Source: Ruegeria sp. TM1040
GTDB lineage: Bacteria; Pseudomonadota; Alphaproteobacteria; Rhodobacterales; Rhodobacteraceae
Reading direction: 5' to 3'
DNA: 64,000 nt
Assembly (NCBI RefSeq): GCF_000014065.1
Contig: NC_008044.1
Span: 2,813,501-2,877,500, forward strand
Each line of letters starts with the position of its first letter. Positions within the stretch are counted from its first letter, which is position 1. The translations under genes and the position numbers were made by a program. Below are positions 32,827-42,091 of this stretch, one piece after another. The notes beneath the pieces are model-generated. The model ran no database searches and was not told the DNA's origin. It worked only from the letters and a program-made list of their open reading frames with translations.

Positions 32827-34290
32827 ATGGCTCAGGGGCATGACATCCGCTTTTTGCTGAACGGAGTGGAAAAGCGCGTATCCGATGTGAAGGCAACACT
32901 GACCTTGCTGGATTACCTGCGCCTCGATCAGCGCCTGACGGGCAGCAAGGAAGGCTGCGCCGAGGGCGACTGCGGGGCCTGCACCGTTCTTGTCGGGCGG
33001 CTGCACCAGGGTCAGCTGCACTATGAGACCGTGAACGCCTGCATTCGCTTTCTTGCGTCCCTCAATGGCTGTCACATTGTCACCATCGAGCATCTCTCGG
33101 GGCCGCAAGGGCGTCTGCACCCGGTCCAAGAAGCCATGGTCGACTATCACGGCAGCCAGTGCGGCTTTTGCACGCCGGGTTTTGTGATGTCGCTCTACGC
33201 GCTGTGGATGTCCAACCCGGAGCCATCGGTGCAGGAGGTCGAGACCGCGATCCAAGGCAACCTCTGCCGCTGCACCGGCTACGAGCCAATCGTGAAAGCC
33301 GCAATGGCGGTGACACAGTATGGATCCCCCGCGCATGACCATCTGGTGCGTGAACGGACCGATGTGACCGCGCGCCTGATGGCGCTGCAGCCCAGCGCAC
33401 GCATTGTGACCGGCCCCGAGGATGACCGCGCGATCCTGCCGCTGGATGTCGCGGATCTGGCGCAGGTGCTGGCGGAAAACCCCAAGGCAACGATCGTGGC
33501 CGGGTCCACCGATGTGGGACTTTGGGTCACGAAATTCATGCGCCCGATCTCGCCGGTGGTGTTCATCACCCACCTCGAGGAGCTGAAATCCGTCGAGGTT
33601 ACGGAGGAGGCTCTGACCCTTGGCGCGGGTGTGACCTATAGCGAGAGTGAGGCCGCAATCCGTGCGGCGTTCCCGCATCTGGGCGACTACTGGGACCGGA
33701 TCGCTGGTTGGCAGGTGCGCAACATGGGGACCATCGGTGGCAATATCGCCAATGGCTCTCCTATCGGGGACACGCCGCCGGTGCTGATTGCGCTTGGGGC
33801 CGAAGTCGTGCTGCAAAGCGCGCGGGGCAGCCGGGTGTTGCCGCTTGAAGACTTCTTTATCGACTATGGCAAGCAGGACCGCGAGGCGGGTGACTTTGTT
33901 GCCGCGATCCGTATTCCGCGCGCAAAGCCGGGGCAGATGGATGCGGCCTACAAGATCTCCAAGCGGCGGGACGAGGATATTTCCTCGGTCGCGGCCGGGA
34001 TCAGCGTATGCGTGACCGATGGGGTCATCACCACGGCCCGGATCGCGTTTGGCGGCATGGCCGCAACCCCCAAACGCGCTGCCACCGCCGAAGCCGCCCT
34101 CGTGGGGCAGCCATTTGCTGCGGCGTCTTTTGACGCCGCTGCCGTGGCACTGGGCCAGGACTTCACGCCGCTCAGTGACTGGCGCGCCAGCGCAGACTAC
34201 CGCATGACCGTCGCCGCGAACCTGTTGCGCCGGTTCTACCTCGAACAAGACAGCACCCAGGGCGCACCCGTGCGTCTGGCCATCGCGTGA
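32827..34290 (+). CDS. xdhA: XdhA, xanthine dehydrogenase FeS/FAD subunit
   Basis: A 487-residue subunit. The N-terminal plant-ferredoxin-type cluster uses GCAEGDCGACTV, and the second cluster uses QCGFCTPGF with CRCTGYEPI. Residues about 185-370 form the FAD-binding domain (TIVAGSTDVGLWV, GTIGGNIANGSPIGD), followed by the CO-dehydrogenase-flavoprotein C-terminal domain. It passes electrons from the molybdenum centre in XdhB to NAD+. The ATG at 32827 directly follows a GGGAGG ribosome site, which decides it over upstream starts at 32800. First gene of xdhABC. Confidence 0.95.
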   Translation: MAQGHDIRFLLNGVEKRVSDVKATLTLLDYLRLDQRLTGSKEGCAEGDCGACTVLVGRLHQGQLHYETVNACIRFLASLNGCHIVTIEHLSGPQGRLHPVQEAMVDYHGSQCGFCTPGFVMSLYALWMSNPEPSVQEVETAIQGNLCRCTGYEPIVKAAMAVTQYGSPAHDHLVRERTDVTARLMALQPSARIVTGPEDDRAILPLDVADLAQVLAENPKATIVAGSTDVGLWVTKFMRPISPVVFITHLEELKSVEVTEEALTLGAGVTYSESEAAIRAAFPHLGDYWDRIAGWQVRNMGTIGGNIANGSPIGDTPPVLIALGAEVVLQSARGSRVLPLEDFFIDYGKQDREAGDFVAAIRIPRAKPGQMDAAYKISKRRDEDISSVAAGISVCVTDGVITTARIAFGGMAATPKRAATAEAALVGQPFAAASFDAAAVALGQDFTPLSDWRASADYRMTVAANLLRRFYLEQDSTQGAPVRLAIA

Positions 34291-34304
34291 GGGAGGAGAC
34301 ACCT

Positions 34305-36638
34305 ATGAAAGATCTGGGCAATACCACAGAGATCAAAGGTGCCGCGCATCAGGATCTCAAACACGAGAGCGCCATCAAACAGGTGCAGGGCCGCGCCGAC
34401 TACACCGACGACATCCTGGAACCCGCAGGCACGCTGCATGCCTATCTCGGCGTGTCTACCGTCGCCCATGCCAACATCCGCGGCATGGATCTGAGCCGTG
34501 TGCGCGCCGCGCCCGGTGTCGTCGATGTGCTGACAGCGGATGATATTCCCGGCGTTAATGACGTGAGCCCCACGGGCAAACATGACGAGCCGGTGTTTCC
34601 AACCGAGAAGGTGGAGTTTCATGGCCAGCCGCTCTTTGCGGTGATTGCCGAGAGCCGCGATGCCGCACGCCGCGCCGCGGAGCTTGCGGATGTAGACTAT
34701 GAGGTGCTGCCCCACGCGCTCGATGCGATTTCGGCGCGGGATGCGGGGTTGCCCATGGTCACCGACCCGCTGAAGCTCGAGCGCGGTGATGTGGAAAGCG
34801 GCCTTGCGGAGGCACCGCACCGGTTGCAGGGACGCGTTGTCGTCGGCGGTCAGGATCACATGTATCTCGAAGGCCATATCGCCTTTGCGATTCCGGGCGA
34901 AGATGACGATGTGGTGGTGCATTGCTCCACCCAGCATCCGAGCGAGGCGCAGCACATGGTGTCCCATGTGCTCGGCGTGCCGTCGAATGCGGTGGTGGTG
35001 AACGTGCGCCGCATGGGCGGGGGGTTTGGCGGCAAGGAAAGCCAGATGAATCTGTTCTGCGCCTTTGCCGCCCTTGGCGCCAAGAAGCTGAACCGTCCGG
35101 TGAAAATCCGCCCCGACCGCGATCAGGACATGACTGCCACCGGCAAGCGGCATGACTTTGTGATCGACTATGATCTGGGCTTTGACAATGAGGGGCGGAT
35201 CGAAGCCGTCGAGAGCCAGTTTGCCGCGCGCTGCGGCTATTCCTCGGACCTCTCCGGCCCCGTGACCGACCGCGCGCTGTTTCATGCCGACAACGCCTAT
35301 TTCTACCCCAATGTCCGTCTGACCTCCTGTCCGCAGAAGACGAATACAGTCTCTAACACGGCATTTAGAGGCTTTGGCGGCCCGCAGGGCGTGGTCGCCG
35401 CGGAACGAATGATCGAGGAAATCGCCTATGCGCTGGGCAAGGACCCGCTGGAGGTGCGCAAGGCGAATTTCTACGGCCAACCCGGTGATGGCCGCACCCT
35501 CACGCCCTATCATCAGGAGGTGGAGGACAATGTGATCGGTCGCATTGTCGAGGAACTGGAAGAGAGCAGCGACTATCAGGCCCGCCGCGCGGCGATCATT
35601 GCCGAGAACACAAAGGGCGGCATCATCCGTCGTGGCATCGCGCTGACACCGGTCAAATTCGGCATCTCCTTTACTGCCACGTGGTACAATCAGGCCGGCG
35701 CTCTGATCCACATCTACAACGATGGCTCGATCCACCTCAATCATGGCGGCACCGAGATGGGGCAGGGCCTCAACACCAAGGTCGCGCAGGTGGTGGCCGA
35801 GGCGTTTCAGGTCGATTTCGACCGCATCAAGATCACCAAGACCACGACCGAAAAAGTCCCGAACACCTCTGCCACGGCGGCCTCTTCGGGGTCCGACCTC
35901 AACGGGATGGCGGCGCTGGATGCCTGCGAGCAGATCAAGGCGCGGCTGGTGAAATTTGCCGCCGAGAGCCGGGGCGTGGCCGAAAGCGCCGTGCGCTTTG
36001 GACCCAACCAGATCCGCATCGGCGAGGAGGTGGTGGACTTTGCCGCCTTTATCCGCGAGGCCTATATGGCGCGGGTGCATCTGTCGGCGGCAGGGTTCTA
36101 CAAGACGCCCAAGATCCATTGGGACCGTGCGGCGGGCAAGGGACGGCCGTTCTACTATTACGCCTATGGCGCGTCCTGCTCGGAGGTTTCCATCGATACG
36201 CTCACCGGCGAGTACCGGGTGGAGCGCACCGACATCCTGCATGACGTGGGCCGATCCCTTAATCCGATCCTCGACAAGGGGCAGGTCGAAGGCGCGTTTA
36301 TTCAGGGCATGGGCTGGCTCACCACAGAGGAGCTCTGGTGGGACAAAGACGGGCGCCTGCGCACCCATGCGCCTTCGACCTACAAGATCCCGCTGGCCTC
36401 TGACCGCCCGCGCAGCTTCAACGTGAAGCTCGCCGACTGGTCTGAAAACCGCGAGATGACCATCAAACGCTCTAAGGCGGTGGGCGAGCCGCCCTTCATG
36501 CTGGGGATTTCTGTTCTGGAGGCGCTGTCGATGGCGGTGGCCTCGGTTGCCGACTATCGTGAGTGCCCGCGTCTTGAGGCCCCCGCCACGCCCGAACGCG
36601 TGCTGATGGCGGTGGAACGTCTTAAGGCCGGAGGCTGA
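34305..36638 (+). CDS. xdhB: XdhB, xanthine dehydrogenase molybdenum-binding subunit
   Basis: A 777-residue molybdopterin-binding subunit. GGGFGGKES (about residue 245) is the cofactor-binding motif; FRGFGGPQG and GEPPFMLG (with the catalytic Glu expected near GEPP) mark the active site. It oxidises hypoxanthine and xanthine to urate at the molybdenum centre. The ATG at 34305 follows GGGAGGAG, 14 bases after the xdhA stop. It needs XdhC for cofactor maturation, and that gene follows directly. Confidence 0.95.
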   Translation: MKDLGNTTEIKGAAHQDLKHESAIKQVQGRADYTDDILEPAGTLHAYLGVSTVAHANIRGMDLSRVRAAPGVVDVLTADDIPGVNDVSPTGKHDEPVFPTEKVEFHGQPLFAVIAESRDAARRAAELADVDYEVLPHALDAISARDAGLPMVTDPLKLERGDVESGLAEAPHRLQGRVVVGGQDHMYLEGHIAFAIPGEDDDVVVHCSTQHPSEAQHMVSHVLGVPSNAVVVNVRRMGGGFGGKESQMNLFCAFAALGAKKLNRPVKIRPDRDQDMTATGKRHDFVIDYDLGFDNEGRIEAVESQFAARCGYSSDLSGPVTDRALFHADNAYFYPNVRLTSCPQKTNTVSNTAFRGFGGPQGVVAAERMIEEIAYALGKDPLEVRKANFYGQPGDGRTLTPYHQEVEDNVIGRIVEELEESSDYQARRAAIIAENTKGGIIRRGIALTPVKFGISFTATWYNQAGALIHIYNDGSIHLNHGGTEMGQGLNTKVAQVVAEAFQVDFDRIKITKTTTEKVPNTSATAASSGSDLNGMAALDACEQIKARLVKFAAESRGVAESAVRFGPNQIRIGEEVVDFAAFIREAYMARVHLSAAGFYKTPKIHWDRAAGKGRPFYYYAYGASCSEVSIDTLTGEYRVERTDILHDVGRSLNPILDKGQVEGAFIQGMGWLTTEELWWDKDGRLRTHAPSTYKIPLASDRPRSFNVKLADWSENREMTIKRSKAVGEPPFMLGISVLEALSMAVASVADYRECPRLEAPATPERVLMAVERLKAGG

Positions 36639-36642
36639 GGCC

Positions 36643-37494
36643 ATGCAGGCAGAGCAGCTTCGTGCATTTCTTGACGCCCCGGGCCCGGTTGCGAGCCTGC
36701 GGCTCACGAGGGTTCGCGGGTCCTCTCCGCGCAACACGGGCACCGAGATGTATGTGCGTGCTGATGCGCTCTTTGGCACCATCGGCGGTGGGCAGCTCGA
36801 ACATCTCGCGATAGCGGAGGCGCGCAAGCTGCTAGCGGCAGGCAACCTCTCGGACCATCTGGACGTCCCCCTTGGCCCCGAGATCGGGCAATGCTGTGGC
36901 GGACGGGTGGAGATCGCGATCACCCGGATGAGTGCAAGCGACAAGGACGCCGCCCTGCGCGCGACTGAAGCGCAGGATAACGCTCTGCCTGCTGTCTATA
37001 TCCTCGGCGCGGGCCATGTGGGCCGCGCACTAGCGGATCTGCTCCAGCATCTGCCGGTGCGCACAGTGCTGATCGACCAGCGTCAGGAAGAGCTGGACCA
37101 GTCGAGCGCGCAGGTCGAGCGCCGCCAGAGCGCGATCCCCGAGATCGACGTGATGAATGCCCCCGAAGGCAGCGCCTTTATCGTGCTGACCCATGACCAC
37201 GGGCTGGATTTCTTGCTTACCTCTGCCGCCCTGCAACGGGGCGATGCCACCTATGTCGGCATGATCGGCTCTGCCACCAAGCGGGCGAAATTCGCCAGCT
37301 GGACCCAAGACCACTGCGACGGGCTCTCTGTCGCAGATCTGATCTGCCCCATCGGGGCAGGCGGTAGCCGCGACAAGCGGCCCGCCGTGATCGCCGCACA
37401 GGTTGCGGCAGAAGTGATCACGGCACTGACCTCTGAAACTGCCGCAGACCACCCCCAGACCGGGGGGACTGCCCTGCATATCGCAGCGCAGTAG
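36643..37494 (+). CDS. xdhC: XdhC, molybdenum cofactor insertion protein for XdhAB
   Basis: A 283-residue protein. The N-terminal XdhC/CoxI domain has RGSSPRNTGTEMYV and GTIGGGQLEHLAI; a central FGQCCGG-type motif appears as IGQCCGGRVE. The C-terminal Rossmann domain has YILGAGHVGRAL and GSATKRAKF. XdhC binds molybdenum cofactor, promotes its sulphuration and delivers it to XdhB. It starts four bases after the xdhB stop and belongs to the same transcript. Confidence 0.95.
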   Translation: MQAEQLRAFLDAPGPVASLRLTRVRGSSPRNTGTEMYVRADALFGTIGGGQLEHLAIAEARKLLAAGNLSDHLDVPLGPEIGQCCGGRVEIAITRMSASDKDAALRATEAQDNALPAVYILGAGHVGRALADLLQHLPVRTVLIDQRQEELDQSSAQVERRQSAIPEIDVMNAPEGSAFIVLTHDHGLDFLLTSAALQRGDATYVGMIGSATKRAKFASWTQDHCDGLSVADLICPIGAGGSRDKRPAVIAAQVAAEVITALTSETAADHPQTGGTALHIAAQ

Positions 37495-37562
37495 TAGACC
37501 GCCGCGCCACTCGGGGAGGGAGGAGAACCGCCCCCAAGGCCGGCCATCAAAGGGAGGTCCCC

Positions 37563-39146
37563 ATGAGGGATGGGAGTTATACCTACAAGCTGTTTCACCG
37601 CAGCGACTTTAGCGCGTTCTGGGCGCTGTTCACCGACAACCTTGTCAATCTGATGGTGCTTGCGGGCATCTGTCAGTTCGTTTTTCAGATGCCTGCCGAT
37701 ATCGTCTATGGCCGTATCGTTCCAGGTGCGGGTGTAGCGATCCTTGCCGGGATCGTCGCCTATGTGGCGCTTGCCAAACGTGCCGCGCAGGCGCACGGGC
37801 GCGATGTCACCGCCCTGCCCTATGGCATCTCCACACCGGTGATGTTTGTCTATCTCTTTGGCGTGATTGGTCCGATCTACTGGGCCACCAATGATCCGCT
37901 GCTGGCCTGGCAGGTTGGCATTGGGGCCGGATTCATGGGCGGGATCGTGGCTGCGCTGGGCGCTGTGGTCGGTCCGTGGCTCAAACGTGTGACACCGCGT
38001 GCGGGTATGCTCGGCACGCTCTGCGGGATTGCGCTTGTGTTTATCGGCTCGGTACCGCTGGCGACCGTGTTCGAGAACCCGTTCATCGGCTTTGCATCGA
38101 TGATCATCATTCTCTGGGGCCTCGTGGGGCGATTTCGCCTGCCCTACAACATTCCTGCGGGCCTTCTGGCACTCATCGTCGGCACCTTGGTGGCGCTGAT
38201 GCTGGGCACCTCGACCCTCAGCCTTGAGGGCATCGGGTTCTATCCGCCCCTGCCCTATCTCGGCGATCTCATTGCGGGCGTTCAGTATCTCTTTGCCAAT
38301 CCCGAGCTGTTCCTGGTGCTGGTGCCAGTACAGATCTACAACTTCATCGAAACCATGAACAACGTCGAGAGCGCCGAGGCTGCGGGCGATCACTACCCGG
38401 TGGCCACCTGCCAGATCACCGATGGCGTCGGCACCATGATCGGTGCGGTCTTTGGCTCGCCGTTTCCCACCACGGCCTATATCGGCCACCCGGCCTACAA
38501 GCGCATGGGCGCGCATGCGGGCTATATCATCGGCGTGGGCGCGGTGATCCCGCTGGCGGCGATCTTTGGTTTGCTTGCGTTTCTCAACAACCTGATCCCC
38601 GTGGCCGCCGCCGCGCCGGTGCTGGTCTTTGTCGCCTTGAGCCTGATCACCAACACCGCCCATTCGGTCAAGACCGAGCATATGGCGGCCGTGACCATCG
38701 CGATGATGCCGCATGTCTCGGCATTTCTGATGGTGAAATGGGCAGCGCTGATCGGCGCGCTGGGTGCCGTGGGCGTCGCGGGTGTGCCGCAGCTGGGCGA
38801 TGAGGCACTCACCTCTGCGCTGCTGCAGCAGGGAGCTCATTTCAGCGGTCATCTGTCGCTCTCGCAAGGTGCGATCCTGACCGGGCTGATCTGGGGTGCG
38901 ATTGTCGCCTATGTGATCGATGGCAATTTTCGCGCTGCGGGCGGCTTTGCGCTTGCGGCCGCGGCAATGTCGGCGCTTGGGATCATTCATGGCGCGAGCC
39001 TGCATTGGCCAGAGCTGACGAGCGTGTCAGGCGGCTATCTGATCGCTGCCGCGTTCCTCTTTATCTATCCGCTGTTTCACAAGAGCGATGATCTGGTGAA
39101 CGCCAATGTGGTGTTGGAAGACGCGCCACCGCAAGCCGCCGAATAG
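37563..39146 (+). CDS. NCS2-family purine permease
   Basis: A 527-residue inner-membrane protein with about 12-14 hydrophobic helices. The motifs DVTALPYGISTPVMFVY, FIETMNNVESAEAAGD and FPTTAYIGHPAYKRMGA resemble the AzgA-like branch of nucleobase:cation symporters. Location directly after xdhABC on the same strand (68-base gap, GGGAGG before the ATG) suggests uptake of hypoxanthine, xanthine or a related purine for the dehydrogenase. The GC-rich leader contains several G-runs, but I could not identify a riboswitch. No terminator is obvious before the convergent Lrp gene. Confidence 0.88.
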   Translation: MRDGSYTYKLFHRSDFSAFWALFTDNLVNLMVLAGICQFVFQMPADIVYGRIVPGAGVAILAGIVAYVALAKRAAQAHGRDVTALPYGISTPVMFVYLFGVIGPIYWATNDPLLAWQVGIGAGFMGGIVAALGAVVGPWLKRVTPRAGMLGTLCGIALVFIGSVPLATVFENPFIGFASMIIILWGLVGRFRLPYNIPAGLLALIVGTLVALMLGTSTLSLEGIGFYPPLPYLGDLIAGVQYLFANPELFLVLVPVQIYNFIETMNNVESAEAAGDHYPVATCQITDGVGTMIGAVFGSPFPTTAYIGHPAYKRMGAHAGYIIGVGAVIPLAAIFGLLAFLNNLIPVAAAAPVLVFVALSLITNTAHSVKTEHMAAVTIAMMPHVSAFLMVKWAALIGALGAVGVAGVPQLGDEALTSALLQQGAHFSGHLSLSQGAILTGLIWGAIVAYVIDGNFRAAGGFALAAAAMSALGIIHGASLHWPELTSVSGGYLIAAAFLFIYPLFHKSDDLVNANVVLEDAPPQAAE

Positions 39147-39233
39147 GCTGCACACCCACAGGACCCGTGCGCTGACAAACTGTCCGCGCGCGGGCTTTCG
39201 AAACTCAGATCAGCCCAGCACGGCCCGATCTGC

Positions 39234-39701
39234 CTAGTCTGCCCGGTCGAGCACGGGCATGGAAAACCCCGTCTTCACCCGATCCATCACCGCGCTGGTG
39301 CGAAACCGCAGCACGTTTTCGTCGGCAAAGAACTGGCGGCGGGTGAAGTCATCATAGTCGGCCATATCGCGCGCCGAGATGATCAGCACAAAGTCTGCAT
39401 TCCCGGTCACATAGTAGCATTGCATGACTTCGGGCGCCGCCCGCATCTGCGCCTTGAAGCGGTCCAGATCCTCCATCCGCTCGTTTTGCAGTGTGACCTC
39501 CACGATCAGCAACAAGCCACGCCCCACCTGCTCGGGCGCAAGCACGGTGATCTCGCTCTCCACCACATCAGAAGCGCGCAGACGAGCGAGACGTTTGCGG
39601 CAGGCGTCCGGCGAGAGTCCCACCTGTTTCGAGAGCGCCTCGGCGGTGATGCGGGCGTCGGTTTGAATCGCCTCGAGTATCAGGGCATCGAATCTGTCCA
39701 T
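39234..39701 (-). CDS. Lrp/AsnC-family regulator of the adjacent PLP-enzyme operon
   Basis: A 155-residue Lrp protein. The helix-turn-helix covers about residues 4-50 (DALILEAIQTDARITAEAL, VGLSPDACRKRLARL) and the RAM domain about 65-140. The ATG at 39701 (MDRFDALI) gives normal family length; the frame is open further upstream to 39737. It is divergent from the PLP-lyase gene, and two copies of GGGCCGAA/TTCGGCCC-type sequence spaced 73 bases apart lie in the gap. That spacing, seven helical turns, suits an Lrp oligomer wrapping DNA. The ligand is probably the amino acid degraded by the operon. Confidence 0.9.
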   Translation of the reverse strand: MDRFDALILEAIQTDARITAEALSKQVGLSPDACRKRLARLRASDVVESEITVLAPEQVGRGLLLIVEVTLQNERMEDLDRFKAQMRAAPEVMQCYYVTGNADFVLIISARDMADYDDFTRRQFFADENVLRFRTSAVMDRVKTGFSMPVLDRAD

Positions 39702-39711
39702 CACCCAAGCA

Positions 39712-39728
39712 TGGCGGAATTTCGGCCC
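39712..39728. promoter_or_regulatory. Putative Lrp operator, imperfect copy
   Basis: TGGCGGAATTTCGGCCC matches the perfect downstream palindrome at 14 of 17 positions. It begins 10 bases upstream of the Lrp ATG, suiting autorepression. Its start is exactly 73 bases from that of the second copy. Confidence 0.5.
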
Positions 39729-39784
39729 ATGCAACACCCATCAGCAGGCACAGGGGCGGTTTTTGGACGCATCCAGGCACAGAC

Positions 39785-39801
39785 GGGCCGAAATTCGGCC
39801 C
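39785..39801. promoter_or_regulatory. Putative Lrp operator, perfect palindrome
   Basis: GGGCCGAA-A-TTCGGCCC is a perfect 17-base palindrome with one central base, 75 bases before the PLP-lyase start at 39877. It lies in the expected promoter region of that rightward operon and probably binds the neighbouring Lrp protein. Confidence 0.6.
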
Positions 39802-39876
39802 AATTGCCACGGAGAAATCCGGGATACGCCGTGCCGAGCGCGTTAGGTTGGCAGGCAAAGAACAGGAGCCCGCATC

Positions 39877-40935
39877 ATGCCCGTCACCGTGTCCAACCCC
39901 CACCGAGGTCAGGGTCTCTCCCTCGACGCACCGTTTCCCTGCGAGGATGCCGGGGCTGTGACACGGCTGTTGCAACGCTGTCCCGCGCATCAGGAGACAC
40001 CGCTTTTGTCCGTGCCGACGCTGGCCGCGTTCTGTGGCGTCGCCAAGATCCACCTGAAGGATGAGCGCAACCGCATGGGGCTTGGCAGTTTCAAAGCGCT
40101 GGGCGCTGCACATGCCATTGCCCGGGCAGCACAAGAGGTGGTCGAAGGCGACAGCTGGACAACAGCGCTCAAGGGACGAACTTTTGTGACCGCTAGCGCT
40201 GGCAATCACGGTCTGTCGGTTGCTGCGGGTGCCGCACTCTTTGGCGCGCAGGCGGTGATCTACCTTTCCGAAACCGTGCCAGAAGGTTTTGCGGCGCGGC
40301 TGCGTGCCAAGGGGGCCGAGGTGGTGCGCGCGGGCGCGGACTACGAGGCCAGCATGGTCGCGGCAGAAACGGCGGCAGAGGAAAACGGCTGGACATTGCT
40401 CTCGGACAGCTCCTGGCCGGGCTATACCGAACTCCCCTATCGGGTCATGGAAGGCTATCTGCAAATGGCTGCGGAGGTTGCGCAGCAGGTACCTGAACCA
40501 CCCACACACATTCTGCTGCAGGCCGGGGTCGGTGGGCTGGCCGCCGCTGTTGCCGCCCATGCGCGCCGGGTCTGGGGCGATGCGCCACAGATCATCGTGG
40601 TCGAACCCGAAGCCGCCCCTGCACTTGTCGAGAGCATCAAAGCTGGCGCAGTGGTCGAGACCAAAGGTCCGGTCTCTGCAATGGGACGGCTTGATTGCAA
40701 AACGCCGTCGATGATTGCGCTTCAGGGGCTCGCACGGGACGCCGACCTGTTTGTGACCCTCACCGAAGCTGAGGCCGCAGCCGCCGTGGCCACGCTCGAG
40801 GCAGAAGGCTTGGCAACCACGCCCTCTGGAGGGGCGGGCATCGCAGCCTTGATCGCCGGTCTGGCGCTACCGCAAGACGCGCGCGTATTTGCGATCCTCA
40901 GCGAAGGCCCGGAAGAAGGAACAGGCGATGCCTGA
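39877..40935 (+). CDS. Fold-type II PLP enzyme, diaminopropionate ammonia-lyase-like
   Basis: A 352-residue PLP enzyme. LKDERNRMGLGSFKALGA places the PLP lysine as in diaminopropionate ammonia-lyase, TASAGNHGLSVA is the substrate-binding loop, and LLQAGVGGLAAAV binds the phosphate. The family removes ammonia from 2,3-diaminopropionate or hydroxy/amino acids such as threonine. AGGAG precedes the ATG at 39877. It is the first gene of a tightly overlapping three-gene unit with an M24 hydrolase and an Asp/Glu-racemase-like protein, controlled by the divergent Lrp. EutB of the ectoine cluster is a distant alternative. The exact substrate is unknown. Confidence 0.8.
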   Translation: MPVTVSNPHRGQGLSLDAPFPCEDAGAVTRLLQRCPAHQETPLLSVPTLAAFCGVAKIHLKDERNRMGLGSFKALGAAHAIARAAQEVVEGDSWTTALKGRTFVTASAGNHGLSVAAGAALFGAQAVIYLSETVPEGFAARLRAKGAEVVRAGADYEASMVAAETAAEENGWTLLSDSSWPGYTELPYRVMEGYLQMAAEVAQQVPEPPTHILLQAGVGGLAAAVAAHARRVWGDAPQIIVVEPEAAPALVESIKAGAVVETKGPVSAMGRLDCKTPSMIALQGLARDADLFVTLTEAEAAAAVATLEAEGLATTPSGGAGIAALIAGLALPQDARVFAILSEGPEEGTGDA

Positions 40936-42091
40936 GACCTCCTTGATCTTTCCCGCGGCAGAATACCGAGGTCGCGTTGCGCGCCTTCAGGAGCATATGA
41001 CTGCAGAGGGCGTAGATGCGCTCTTGTTGACCACGGCCGCGGATGTGTTCTACGTGACTGGCTTTTTGACCCGGTTCTGGGAGAGCCCTGCGCGACCATG
41101 GTTCGTCATCGTGCCTGTCTTGGGTGACCCGGTTGCGGTCATCCCCTCGATCGGCGCGCCCCTGATGCAGCGCACATGGATCGAACAGATCCGAACTTGG
41201 GATGCGCCGGACCCGGAAGACGACGGCCGAACCTTGTTGATCGACACATTGACGTCTCTGGTGCCAGATCACGGCAATGTGGCTCTACCTATGGGGTTAG
41301 AGACACATCTACGTATGGCACTTTTGGATTACCATGCCGTCCGCAGCGCGCTTGCCCCGCGCCGGGTGGTGGACGGAACCGAGATCCTCCAACGGGTGCG
41401 CGAGGTGAAATCCGAGGCCGAGATCGCCAAGATCCGCAGCAGCTGCGCCATCGCGGGGCGCGCCTTTGATCGGGTGCCCGAGATTGCCGGCGCAGGTCGC
41501 CCGCTTGATCAGGTGTTTCGCGAATTTCAGGCTCTATTGCTGGAGGAGGGCGCGGATTGGGTCAGTTATCTCGCGGGTGGCGCAGGGCTCGAGGGATATG
41601 GAGATGTGATCTCTCCAGCACCATCAGAGCCACTGGTACGCGGCGACATCCTGATGCTCGACACGGGTGCGGTGCGCGAGGGGTATTTCTGTGATTTTGA
41701 CCGCAACTATGCCATTGGCCCGGCCTCTGATCTGGCAAAACGCACCCATGAGGCGCTGTGGTGCGCGACCCAAACCTGCCTTGAAGCCCTACGGCCGGGG
41801 ATGCTCGCGCGGGATGTACATCACATCCTATGTGATGCGTTGCGTGCCAAAGGGGCCACGCCGGGAGGCGGGCGGCTTGGGCATGGCCTGGGGCTCACTT
41901 TGACGGAATGGCCTTCGTTCACTCCCAAGGACACCACCCCGCTGCGCGCAGGTATGGTGCTGACGCTGGAACCCGGTGCGATCACTGGCGCGGATCGGAT
42001 TCTCGTGCAGGAGGAGAACATCGTCCTACGCGACAGCGGCGCGGAGCTCTTGTCCCCGCGCGCACCCGCAGAATTGCCGGAGCTGCTATGA
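40928..42091 (+). CDS. M24-family (Xaa-Pro peptidase/creatinase-like) hydrolase
   Basis: A 387-residue two-domain protein. The N-terminal creatinase-like domain covers about 10-145; the pita-bread domain about 155-380. Metal-ligand positions appear in LMLDTGAVREGYFCDFDRNYA (two Asp), LGHGLGL (His) and TLEPGAI (Glu), with a final Glu near VQEENIVL. This suits metal-dependent peptidases but also creatinase and ectoine hydrolase, which act on C-N bonds of small amidino compounds. The ATG at 40928 overlaps the end of the PLP-lyase gene by eight bases, and the stop overlaps the next gene (ATGA). Strict coupling suggests the three enzymes act on one compound. Confidence 0.85.
   Translation: MPETSLIFPAAEYRGRVARLQEHMTAEGVDALLLTTAADVFYVTGFLTRFWESPARPWFVIVPVLGDPVAVIPSIGAPLMQRTWIEQIRTWDAPDPEDDGRTLLIDTLTSLVPDHGNVALPMGLETHLRMALLDYHAVRSALAPRRVVDGTEILQRVREVKSEAEIAKIRSSCAIAGRAFDRVPEIAGAGRPLDQVFREFQALLLEEGADWVSYLAGGAGLEGYGDVISPAPSEPLVRGDILMLDTGAVREGYFCDFDRNYAIGPASDLAKRTHEALWCATQTCLEALRPGMLARDVHHILCDALRAKGATPGGGRLGHGLGLTLTEWPSFTPKDTTPLRAGMVLTLEPGAITGADRILVQEENIVLRDSGAELLSPRAPAELPELL

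Noticed and set aside
37495-37562. A purine or xanthine riboswitch in the leader of the NCS2 permease
   Set aside because: The 68-base leader is G-rich but I could not match it to a known xanthine or purine aptamer, and it is short. A covariance-model search would decide.
39877-40935. Naming the PLP enzyme EutB of hydroxyectoine breakdown
   Set aside because: The LKDERNRMGLGSFKALGA segment fits diaminopropionate ammonia-lyase better, and EutC is absent from the operon.
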